Program-made: the position numbers and the translations under genes
Shown here: in pieces, positions 8,301-15,040 of the stretch
Numbering within the stretch: position 1 is the first letter of the stretch
Layout: each line of letters opens with the position of its first letter
Assembly (NCBI GenBank): GCA_002305965.1
Contig: DBRM01000025.1
Span: forward strand, 1 to 37,704
Reading direction: 5' to 3'
DNA length: 37,704 nucleotides
DNA from: Syntrophomonas sp. UBA1368
GTDB lineage: Bacteria; Bacillota; Syntrophomonadia; Syntrophomonadales; Syntrophomonadaceae
The notes under the pieces: generated by a model
The model's input: only the letters and a program-made list of their open reading frames with translations
Database searches by the model: none
Told to the model about the DNA's origin: nothing

Positions 8301-8851
8301 GATGCCTGCCTCCCAAAAGGAAAATATTGATATAACATACGTGCCAACCAGGCAGCAGCAGCTAGTTTGAAGATGTCACCTGGTAAGAAGGGCAGGAGCC
8401 CGATGATGAGAGCCTGATATACTGATAGATGTGTTGTCAGTATAAGCTGGGTGATGCCCAGTAGATAAATGGCCAAATTACCTGCGACCAGCGCCAGGAT
8501 CAGCCAAAGTAAACCTGGATTCCGTTTCATTCTAACGATTTGCCCGATCACCAGGGCGGCTGCAATAAAACCCAGAAGATATCCACCCGTAGGCCCTAAT
8601 AAAACACCAATACCGGCTTTTCCTCCTGCAAAAACCGGCAATCCGATGATTCCCAGCAGAACATATACAATTTGGCTCATGGCACCAACGGAACTGCCCA
8701 AGAGAATACCGGCGAGGCAGGTGAAAAGAGATTGCAGGGTGATGGGGACCGGTTGCAGCGGTATGACGATAAAAGCACCGATTGCAGTAAGGGCTCCAAA
8801 TAAAGCAGCATAAATCATGCTGCGCAAAGAAACATGGTTTGATGCAGACAA
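8297..8851 (-). CDS. bioY: Biotin transporter substrate-binding component BioY
   Basis: BioY is the membrane S-component that binds biotin. The product is 184 residues with about six hydrophobic segments. It has the conserved GLPVFAGGKAGIGVLLGPTGGYLLGF region (residues 70-95), which contains the family's glycine-rich biotin-binding motif, and ITLQSLFTCLAGILLG near residue 37. The start is a TTG (8849-8851) with AGGAGGT 8 bases upstream; no better-placed ATG gives the family N-terminus. Promoter and BirA-type operator sites lie in the 130-base gap behind birA, so bioY-bioM-bioN can be expressed separately from birA. Confidence 0.94.
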   Translation of the reverse strand: MSASNHVSLRSMIYAALFGALTAIGAFIVIPLQPVPITLQSLFTCLAGILLGSSVGAMSQIVYVLLGIIGLPVFAGGKAGIGVLLGPTGGYLLGFIAAALVIGQIVRMKRNPGLLWLILALVAGNLAIYLLGITQLILTTHLSVYQALIIGLLPFLPGDIFKLAAAAWLARMLYQYFPFGRQAS

Positions 8852-8880
8852 ACAAAGATACCTCCTGGATAATAAGCTTA

Positions 8881-8903
8881 ATGTCTAACTAAAGATGTCT
8901 AAC
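8881..8903 (-). repeat. Direct repeat in the bioY leader
   Basis: On the bioY strand GTTAGACAT occurs twice, separated by five bases (plus-strand ATGTCTAAC at 8881-8889 and 8895-8903). The pair lies at or just past the expected transcription start. It resembles the ATGTCAACT half-site of the BirA-type operator next to it, so it may be additional operator DNA. Confidence 0.4.
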
Positions 8904-8911
8904 ATAATTTC

Positions 8912-8967
8912 ATTATGGAGGTACCGGACAGTAAATGTCAACTAAAAACCGAAACATGTGTTAACAA
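8912..8967 (-). promoter_or_regulatory. bioY promoter with candidate BirA operator
   Basis: On the minus strand TTGACA (8936-8941) and CATAAT (8912-8917) are 18 bases apart. A dyad TTGTTAACA-N15-AGTTGACAT (8935-8967) covers the -35 box. The half-sites and spacing follow the BirA operator pattern of Gram-positive bacteria (TTGTTAACC and GGTTAACAA about 15 bases apart); the second half-site is degenerate. The expected effect is repression of biotin uptake when biotin is plentiful. Confidence 0.6.
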
Positions 8968-8981
8968 ATATTTATATTATT

Positions 8982-9959
8982 CTATGTTAATTGGGAAATC
9001 TCACCTGAAACAACAGTGCGCAGAGTGCCGTTATCATCCCTGACCTGTAAGAATCCGTTATCATCCAAACCAATTGCTGTACCGGAGAGAATTTCCCCCC
9101 CTTCATCAAAAGATACCTTTTGCCCCAGGACGACTGAAAGATGTCGGGCTTTTTCAAGGGTAGGAGTAAAGTTATCCAACTGCAGCAAATCATAATGTTT
9201 TTCCAGAGAAAACAGTAATCTTTGGAATAACTTGATACGAGAACCAGGAAGTCCGTGTTCAGCTAGTATAGAGGTTGGCGAAGTACGAAAATCATCAGGA
9301 AAATCCTGGAGGAGATTGTTTATATTAATACCGATTCCTAGTATTATGAATTCTATGCTGTCCATGTCGGTAATTGCTTCCGAAAGGATACCGGCAATTT
9401 TCCTGCCATTTATCAGTATATCATTGGGCCATTTGATTCCTGGCTTGAGTCCTGTTTCTTCCAACGCTTCAGCCAAAGCTACGGCAGCTAGCAGGGAAAG
9501 CCTGGAGATTTGCCGGAGCGGAAAAGTTGGCCGCAAAATGACTGACATATATATTCCCTGATTGATGGGAGAATACCAACTACGCCCCCTGCGCCCTTTT
9601 CCGTCAGTCTGCTCTTCGGCAACGATGACAGTTCCTTCAGGATAGCCTTCCATGGCTAAAGCGCGGGCACGTTTATTGGTGGAATCGGTTTGGCGGTAAT
9701 AAATATATTTATCCTGACCGAAGACTTTAGTCATCAATCCAGGTTTGACTTCTTCCGGTGATAATAAATCTGCCGGCGTACAGAGGCGGTACCCTTTCCT
9801 GGGTGAAGACTGAATTTGGTAGCCCTGTTCAAGCAAGGTTTTAATATGCTTCCATACCGCTGTTCTGCTCACATTTAAGTTTTTGCTCAAAGCCTCCCCA
9901 GAAACCCATTCACCTTGATGATCTTTCAATACTTTCAAAACTTCTTCACGAAGAATCAT
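8982..9959 (-). CDS. birA: Bifunctional biotin operon repressor / biotin-[acetyl-CoA-carboxylase] ligase
   Basis: BirA makes biotinyl-5'-AMP, attaches biotin to carboxylase domains, and in two-function members represses biotin genes. The 325-residue product has an N-terminal winged helix-turn-helix (residues 1-60; GEALSKNLNVSRTAVWKHI is the recognition helix region), so the repressor form is present. The ligase core follows with TDSTNKRAR (91-99), GKGRRGRSW (120-128, the biotinyl-AMP loop), KWPNDI near 177 and GIGININ. A C-terminal SH3-like domain completes it. The ATG follows GGGAGGT. A candidate operator in its own promoter indicates autoregulation. Confidence 0.95.
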   Translation of the reverse strand: MILREEVLKVLKDHQGEWVSGEALSKNLNVSRTAVWKHIKTLLEQGYQIQSSPRKGYRLCTPADLLSPEEVKPGLMTKVFGQDKYIYYRQTDSTNKRARALAMEGYPEGTVIVAEEQTDGKGRRGRSWYSPINQGIYMSVILRPTFPLRQISRLSLLAAVALAEALEETGLKPGIKWPNDILINGRKIAGILSEAITDMDSIEFIILGIGININNLLQDFPDDFRTSPTSILAEHGLPGSRIKLFQRLLFSLEKHYDLLQLDNFTPTLEKARHLSVVLGQKVSFDEGGEILSGTAIGLDDNGFLQVRDDNGTLRTVVSGEISQLT

Positions 9960-9980
9960 GTCTTATCCTGACCTCCCTGA

Positions 9981-10028
9981 TTGTTAACCAATTGAATTCA
10001 TTATAGCTAACCAATCATGTGAAAACAA
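9981..10028 (-). promoter_or_regulatory. birA promoter with candidate BirA operator
   Basis: On the minus strand TTGTTT (10023-10028) and TATAAT (10000-10005) are 17 bases apart. A dyad with one perfect half-site (minus GGTTAACAA, 9981-9989) and one weaker half-site (TGGTTAGCT, 10005-10013), also 15 bases apart, covers the -10 box. It shares geometry with the site before bioY. Confidence 0.55.
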
Positions 10029-10053
10029 TTTACCATAAGACAAATTATTCGTA

Positions 10054-10069
10054 TCATTATTAATAATGA
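10054..10069. promoter_or_regulatory. 16-base perfect palindrome in the birA / MobA-like intergenic region
   Basis: TCATTATTAATAATGA is a perfect palindrome about 90 bases upstream of the -24/-12 element before the MobA-like gene. It could be an activator or repressor site; A/T-rich palindromes also arise by chance. Confidence 0.35.
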
Positions 10070-10144
10070 GGAATTTTTATCAATATTAGAACTTTTGTGG
10101 GTGAAAAATATAAACAGCAATAACGGGCTAATACTATCGAACAA

Positions 10145-10160
10145 TGGCATAATAATTGTA
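10145..10160 (+). promoter_or_regulatory. Candidate sigma-54 (-24/-12) promoter before the MobA-like gene
   Basis: TGGCATAATAATTGTA matches the sigma-54 consensus TGGYAYRNNNNTTGCW at every position except one (T instead of C in the -12 GC pair). It would place the transcription start about 26 bases before the ATG. No convincing sigma-A promoter is visible in this gap. The missing C at -12 weakens the call. Confidence 0.4.
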
Positions 10161-10195
10161 TATTTTTTTGTTAAATGGTAGTGCTGGAGGTTAAG

Positions 10196-10795
10196 ATGGC
10201 TAAAATCAAAGGATTAGTACTGGCAGCAGGTTTATCCAGCAGGTGCGGAACCAACAAACTGCTAGTAAAAGTCAATGGTACTACGATCATAGAAAAAACC
10301 ATTGCGATTCTTATGTCAGCACCTGTTGCAGGGATCAGTGTAGTTCTGGGCAGTTCCGGTGATGAAATAAGAAAAGTATTAGCGGGTTATCCGATTGATT
10401 TTATCTGGAATCCTGATTATGAATCGGGGATGAGTTCTTCTTTAAAAACAGGTATCAGTGAAATTATGCAAGACCATGAGGTTGAGGCAGTTCTGTTGAT
10501 GCTGGGGGATATGCCATTAATTAAAAGCACTACTGTGGCTTGTTTGATAGATGAGTATGAAAAAAACAACAGTCTGATCATCGTTCCTCGCTATAAAGGC
10601 AGAAGAGGACACCCGGTGATCTTTGACCGAAAAATGTTTCAGGCAATTAGTAAAATTACAGGTGATCATGGAGCCCGGGAAGTAATTACCAGCCACTTAG
10701 ATCAGGTATTGTTTGTTGATATAGACGACCCCGGTATTATATTGGATCTGGACACCAAAGAAGCTATCGAAGAACAGTTCCGCCAATATAGTTGA
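10196..10795 (+). CDS. MobA-like NTP transferase (MocA type), molybdenum hydroxylase maturation
   Basis: A nucleotidyltransferase of the MobA/MocA fold, 199 residues. MocA relatives transfer CMP to molybdopterin to make the cytosine-dinucleotide cofactor of xanthine-dehydrogenase-type hydroxylases. The opening GLVLAAGLSSRCGTNKLL is the nucleotide-binding loop; MLGDMPLI (about residue 100) carries the metal-binding aspartate; GRRGHPVIF and GDHGAREV are typical of the MocA branch. The start is ATG 10196, 5 bases after GGAGG, rather than an upstream ATG at 10175. It leads a run of selenium-dependent molybdenum hydroxylase maturation genes, and yqeB follows 30 bases later. Confidence 0.85.
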   Translation: MAKIKGLVLAAGLSSRCGTNKLLVKVNGTTIIEKTIAILMSAPVAGISVVLGSSGDEIRKVLAGYPIDFIWNPDYESGMSSSLKTGISEIMQDHEVEAVLLMLGDMPLIKSTTVACLIDEYEKNNSLIIVPRYKGRRGHPVIFDRKMFQAISKITGDHGAREVITSHLDQVLFVDIDDPGIILDLDTKEAIEEQFRQYS

Positions 10796-10825
10796 GATGA
10801 TGCATGGCAAAAAGGAGTAGGTCAC

Positions 10826-11635
10826 ATGTATTATGAGTATGTTCTTATCAAAGGAGCCGGGGATCTGGCCAGCGGTGTTGCTTGTACCTTACACCGAGCC
10901 GGCTATCGGATTATACTTACCGAAATTGAACAACCTACCTGTGTAAGAAGGAAAGTATCTTTCGCGGAGGCAGTATATAATGAAAGAATAACAATTGAAG
11001 GTGTAACCGGCCAAAGGGTCAGCACTTGGGAAAATGCGCAGAAATTGATTAAATCCGGGCAAATAGCCGTTATTGTTGATCCCCGGCAGGAGATAAAACA
11101 AAAATTTGTTCCTGTGGTTTTCCTTGAGGCAACGCTGGCAAAAAGGAATAATGGTACCAGCAAAAATGACGGTGAAATTGTGATAGCTCTCGGGCCTGGA
11201 TTTGAAGCAGGAACAGATGTACATGCTGTCATTGAAACCCAAAAAGGTGAGACACTAGGCTCAGTCATATATTCGGGTTATGCAATTGCTGATACTGGCA
11301 TCCCAGGTGATGTTTTGGGATATACCAGTGAAAGAGTATTACGTGCACCAGCAGCAGGGGAATTCCGCAGCATTCTTGATATTGGCGATTTTGTAGACGC
11401 AAATGATATCATTGGCTTCGTAGGAAACTGCCCTGTAAGAGCAAATATCGGCGGAGTTGTAAGAGGGTTACTGCATTCTGGTCTGATGGTACACAAGGGA
11501 ATGAAAATTGGTGATATCTTTCCGCAAAAAAATAAAGCTGTTTGTACACTGGTCTCAGATAAAGCATGGACGGTGGGAAAAGGAGTGCTGCAGGCCATTG
11601 AAGAATTGAAACCAAGTTTGTTGCCAACATTCTAA
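10826..11635 (+). CDS. yqeB: Selenium-dependent molybdenum hydroxylase system protein YqeB
   Basis: The 269-residue product matches the YqeB/EF2563 family, which co-occurs with selD in bacteria whose molybdenum hydroxylases carry a labile, non-selenocysteine selenium atom. It opens with VLIKGAGDLASGVACTLHRAGY (about residues 6-27), a Rossmann-like GxGDLA motif, followed by CVRRKVSFAEAVY. The C-terminal half (APAAGEFRSILDIGDFV, GGVVRGLLHSGLMVHKGMKIGDI) looks like a barrel-sandwich domain. The biochemical step is not established. The ATG follows AAAGGAG. It is co-directional with, and close to, the MobA-like gene. Confidence 0.9.
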   Translation: MYYEYVLIKGAGDLASGVACTLHRAGYRIILTEIEQPTCVRRKVSFAEAVYNERITIEGVTGQRVSTWENAQKLIKSGQIAVIVDPRQEIKQKFVPVVFLEATLAKRNNGTSKNDGEIVIALGPGFEAGTDVHAVIETQKGETLGSVIYSGYAIADTGIPGDVLGYTSERVLRAPAAGEFRSILDIGDFVDANDIIGFVGNCPVRANIGGVVRGLLHSGLMVHKGMKIGDIFPQKNKAVCTLVSDKAWTVGKGVLQAIEELKPSLLPTF

Positions 11636-11703
11636 CTGAGTAAATTGGCTCACCTTGTTTTTGCAAAACCTAATTTACACAATTATACGGACTCAATATC
11701 AAT

Positions 11704-11719
11704 TGGTATAGTACTTGCT
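11704..11719 (+). promoter_or_regulatory. Candidate sigma-54 (-24/-12) promoter before the molybdopterin-binding protein gene
   Basis: TGGTATAGTACTTGCT fits the sigma-54 consensus TGGYAYRNNNNTTGCW at all fixed positions with correct spacing. It lies in the 217-base gap after yqeB and would give a leader of roughly 120 bases before the ATG at 11853. The rest of the gap is A/T-rich with no ORF; a TTAGCA/TGCTAA inverted repeat lies near 11780-11819. Confidence 0.5.
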
Positions 11720-11852
11720 GATAAGCATATTGATAGAATTATTATATTTTCCATAGCAAGCCAGAAAATAGTGAGTAATTAGCATTTGAGCTTCTTTTAT
11801 TAATCGATTCAACTGCTAAAAAGTTTTGAATAATGAATTTGGGAGGTACAAT

Positions 11853-12884
11853 ATGAAACTACAGACAGTTGAGGTGCAAAACTCAGTCGGCAAAATGATT
11901 TGTCATGATATAACCAAAGTCACCCGGGGAGAATTTAAAGATGCCATCTTCCGGAAAGGGCATATCGTTCAACCTGATGATATTCCCGTATTATTGAAAA
12001 TCGGAAAGGAAAATTTATATATCATGGAACTTGATTCCGGCGATATACACGAAGATATTGCAGGGATCCGTCTGGGAACTGCTGTGGCCGGGAATGGTAT
12101 ATACTGGCGTGGCCCCAAGGAAAGTAAGGTCTCACTTTATGCGGAGTACGATGGTTTATTGAAGATCAACGTGGATGCTCTGGAAGCGATTAATGATCTC
12201 CCCGATGTCATATTATCCACGTTACACAATAATTCTGTGGTCAAAAAAGATGATCTTTTGGCAGGAACCAAGGTAATTCCATTAGTTGTACCGGAAGAGA
12301 CCGTAGCGGCTGCCGAAAACATTTGCCGGGAAGCAGGATGGGTCACTGAAGTGGTTCCTTTTAAGTCGTTAAAAGCTGGTTTGGTCATTACTGGCAATGA
12401 AGTTTACAAACAACGCATCCGGGATGGTTTCGGTCCTGTTATAAAAGAAAAAATGCAGGTGTTCGGACAAGATGTATTAAGGATCGATTATGCACCGGAT
12501 GATTGTGAAGATATAAGCTCTAAAATAAAAAAAATGGTAGATGACGGTGCTGGTTTGGTCATGGTCACGGGAGGCATGTCGGTAGATCCTGATGACGTTA
12601 CCCCCAAAGCGATATCTCTCACTGGCGCTGAGGTGATCAGATATGGAGCGCCGGTAATGCCAGGGGCAATGTTTATGCTGGCGTATCTTAATAATGTTCC
12701 CGTCATGGGAGTACCGGCCTGTGGCATGTTTTTTAAGACTACGATCGTTGATATTCTTTTACCCAGAATACTGGTTGGTGAGCGGTTGACCAAAAGAGAC
12801 ATTACTCTATTGGGACACGGAGGGTTATGTCGGGGATGTGAAACCTGTCGTTTTCCCAATTGTACCTTTGGCATCGGTCACTGA
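11853..12884 (+). CDS. Molybdopterin-binding protein with cysteine-rich tail
   Basis: The 343-residue product has a MoaB/MogA-type molybdopterin-binding domain in its second half: GLVITGNEVYKQRI, GAGLVMVTGGMSVDPDD and GAPVMPGAMFMLAYL are the characteristic loops. The first half (residues 1-170) is a MoeA-like segment with the opening VQNSVGKMICHDITKV. The C-terminus ends in a compact C-x2-C-x2-C-x4-C cluster (CRGCETCRFPNC), suited to binding a metal or Fe-S centre. An upstream in-frame TTG (11826) is less likely than ATG 11853, which follows GGGAGGT. Family and neighbours point to cofactor insertion or processing for Mo hydroxylases; the exact step is unknown. Confidence 0.88.
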   Translation: MKLQTVEVQNSVGKMICHDITKVTRGEFKDAIFRKGHIVQPDDIPVLLKIGKENLYIMELDSGDIHEDIAGIRLGTAVAGNGIYWRGPKESKVSLYAEYDGLLKINVDALEAINDLPDVILSTLHNNSVVKKDDLLAGTKVIPLVVPEETVAAAENICREAGWVTEVVPFKSLKAGLVITGNEVYKQRIRDGFGPVIKEKMQVFGQDVLRIDYAPDDCEDISSKIKKMVDDGAGLVMVTGGMSVDPDDVTPKAISLTGAEVIRYGAPVMPGAMFMLAYLNNVPVMGVPACGMFFKTTIVDILLPRILVGERLTKRDITLLGHGGLCRGCETCRFPNCTFGIGH

Positions 12885-12909
12885 TTAAGCTAAGAAAGTA
12901 GGATATAAA

Positions 12910-14034
12910 ATGGATAAACTGCTGGAGCAAAAAGTAATTATTACGATCATAGACCAAAAGAACCTGGACCCTGACTTAATTGGGAGCAAAGTGACTTATC
13001 TTGATAATGAAGGCCAGGGTATCGACATTCCCTGGCTTAAGACTGAACTGGAGAAAGCAGTTGAGAACAGTCTCTTATCCGAGTCCTTCGTGACGAAAAA
13101 TCTTGTTAATGAAAATGATCCCGGACAGCAAGTGACCGTTATTCTTGAATCTTGTTTGCCGCCTGAAGAACTGGTGATTCTGGGAGGTGGCCATATCGCA
13201 AGAGCCTTGGTTAAAATAGCGAAAATGATCGGTTTTCGGATCGTTGTTTTCGATAACCGGCCGGGTTTTGCCAGCACTGAACGCTTTCCCGAAGCGGACC
13301 GGGTTATTTTTGAATCATATGAAAAAGCAGAAGAGGTTTTGGACTTGGGCCGGAGGAGCTATGTCGTAGTAGTGACCCAGGATCATCGGAATGATTGGGT
13401 CTGCCTGCGGCAGATGCTCAAATATCCGCTAGCCTATCTGGGGGTGATCGGCAGTAGAAGAAAAACCGCTCTGACCAGAGAAAAGATGTTAGATGAGGGT
13501 TTTGAACTGTCCCGCATCAACAACATCTATATGCCCATTGGTCTTGATATCGGGGCAGAAACACCCGAGGAAATTGCCATCAGCATCGCAGCAGAATTGA
13601 TTAAGGTTCGCTATGGAGGCACTGCTGCATCTTTATCGGGGATCAGGGATCTAACGCCTAAATCAACTACTATGGCCGCTGATGTCCAATTCGATATTAT
13701 TAAAAAAGCCGTTAATATGGCCAATCATTCCATACCTGCTGCGGTGGCCACAATATTTGCTGCAGAAGGGTCTACCCCGCGTAAAGCAGGCTCTCGAATG
13801 ATTATAAAGGAAGATGGGAGTATTTATGGTACCATCGGGGGCGGAAAGGGCGAAGTCATCATATGTGAAAAAGCACTGGAAATTATAAAAAACGACCGAC
13901 CGGGAATCTTCCGGGTAACGATGAATGCCGATCTGAACGATGAACTTGGAATGATTTGCGGTGGGGATATCCAGGTTTTTATAGAACCGGTAAGATCATT
14001 TGCCCTTGGATTCAAGGAAAACAGTGAACAATGA
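12910..14034 (+). CDS. xdhC: XdhC/CoxI family molybdenum hydroxylase maturation factor
   Basis: XdhC proteins bind molybdenum cofactor and support its sulfuration (or, here, perhaps selenation) and insertion into hydroxylases. The 374-residue product has the Rossmann domain first: VILGGGHIARALVKIA around residues 89-105, VVVVTQDHRND, and GVIGSRRKTALTREKM near 180. The XdhC_CoxI domain follows at about residues 260-350 (AAVATIFAAEGSTPRKAGSRM and GTIGGGKGE). In the better-known XdhC the CoxI domain is N-terminal, so the order is reversed. The ribosome binding site is weak (AGTAGGAT). It follows the molybdopterin-binding protein by 25 bases. Confidence 0.9.
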   Translation: MDKLLEQKVIITIIDQKNLDPDLIGSKVTYLDNEGQGIDIPWLKTELEKAVENSLLSESFVTKNLVNENDPGQQVTVILESCLPPEELVILGGGHIARALVKIAKMIGFRIVVFDNRPGFASTERFPEADRVIFESYEKAEEVLDLGRRSYVVVVTQDHRNDWVCLRQMLKYPLAYLGVIGSRRKTALTREKMLDEGFELSRINNIYMPIGLDIGAETPEEIAISIAAELIKVRYGGTAASLSGIRDLTPKSTTMAADVQFDIIKKAVNMANHSIPAAVATIFAAEGSTPRKAGSRMIIKEDGSIYGTIGGGKGEVIICEKALEIIKNDRPGIFRVTMNADLNDELGMICGGDIQVFIEPVRSFALGFKENSEQ

Positions 14035-14153
14035 TGATCCTAGTCCCGAATTTCTGTTCCATACAGTAAAAATGGCTGTCCGAAATGTTAAGCTAAATGA
14101 ATGGATGATCATCTATACCCGGTACTTTATCATGTATTAAAGGATTATGGTCT

Positions 14154-14912
14154 ATGAATGTATTTTCAGCTTTAGATTTGTCGCCGCGGGAAATCATTTC
14201 TTTTGTTGGCGGAGGTGGGAAGACAACCCTCATGTTTCGATTGGCAGATGAGATCCCGCGTCACTATAATGTGGTGATCACCACCACAACGAAAATACTC
14301 GTTCCCCCGACTGATAAATATCCGGTTTTATTGACCGAAGACCACCGATTTGAACCGGACCAGGTAAAAAGATTTTTAGACATCGGCCGGACACCGACGC
14401 TGGCTTCCAGGTTACTGCCGGGAAACAAGCTTCAGGGAATAAGCCTGGAACAGTTTGCTGATATAGCAGGATGGCAACATATTGATTTCATATTGGCAGA
14501 AGCGGATGGAGCCAAAAACCGTCCTTTAAAAGGCCATCTGGAATATGAACCAGTCATACCCCCGTCCACCACCGTTCTGGTAATCGTTGTGGGAGCAGAT
14601 GTTATTGGTCAAAGGCTGGACAGCGAATATGTGCATAGATCCGAAGTAGTTGCTGCATTGACCGGGAGCACACCTGGCGCTGTGATCCACCCGGAAACCA
14701 TCGCCAGATTGATTTTGCATCCCCGGGGTATAATGCGTTTACTTCCCAGCCAGACCAAAACAGTTGTAATCTTAAATAAGGTCGACTGCCTGCCATCAAC
14801 AGACCAAGCTTACCAGACTGCCCATCTTTTATTGGGCAATAAGATCAATAAAGTGATCTTATGTTCAGCCATCAGCGAGTCCCCCATCATCGATATTATC
14901 ACCCGAAAATAG
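14154..14912 (+). CDS. yqeC: Selenium cofactor biosynthesis protein YqeC
   Basis: YqeC is another marker of the labile-selenium molybdenum hydroxylase pathway. The 252-residue product opens with a P-loop, SFVGGGGKTTLMFRLADE (GGGGKT at 19-24), then ITTTTKI and, in the middle, ILAEADGAKNRPLKGHLEYEPVIP, all typical of the family; NKVD near residue 208 resembles a guanine-specificity motif. ATG 14154 is preceded only by a weak AAAGGA. A 119-base gap without visible signals separates it from xdhC. Exact biochemical role unknown. Confidence 0.9.
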   Translation: MNVFSALDLSPREIISFVGGGGKTTLMFRLADEIPRHYNVVITTTTKILVPPTDKYPVLLTEDHRFEPDQVKRFLDIGRTPTLASRLLPGNKLQGISLEQFADIAGWQHIDFILAEADGAKNRPLKGHLEYEPVIPPSTTVLVIVVGADVIGQRLDSEYVHRSEVVAALTGSTPGAVIHPETIARLILHPRGIMRLLPSQTKTVVILNKVDCLPSTDQAYQTAHLLLGNKINKVILCSAISESPIIDIITRK

Positions 14913-14987
14913 CCGCATATCTGAAGTTCACCTGATCTTTATATCAATAAGAAACCTACTCGATTGGGTAAAATGCAAAAATTTTAA

Positions 14988-15018
14988 TTGACCTTAACGT
15001 TACGGTAAGCTTTATACT
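14988..15018 (+). promoter_or_regulatory. MerR-type promoter and operator
   Basis: TTGACC (14988-14993) and TATACT (15013-15018) are 19 bases apart, the over-long spacing typical of promoters remodelled by MerR-family activators. The spacer contains the dyad CTTAACG-TTA-CGGTAAG (14993-15009) with one mismatch. The next gene encodes a MerR protein, so autoregulation is likely. Confidence 0.7.
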
Positions 15019-15040
15019 GATTTTGTCAGGAGGTGAGAAC

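Noticed and set aside
8532..8855. A 107-codon minus-strand ORF inside bioY
   Set aside because: It overlaps bioY in another frame, shows no recognisable domain, and bioY has clear family motifs and a good ribosome binding site.
11720..11852. Molybdenum-cofactor riboswitch in the leader of the molybdopterin-binding protein gene
   Set aside because: The leader is A/T-rich with only a small inverted repeat; I do not see the GC-rich stems or conserved loops expected of that RNA.
14035..14153. Hidden selenocysteine extension or extra gene between xdhC and yqeC
   Set aside because: After the xdhC stop there is no sensible continued reading frame and no hairpin typical of a selenocysteine insertion element; the gap looks empty.
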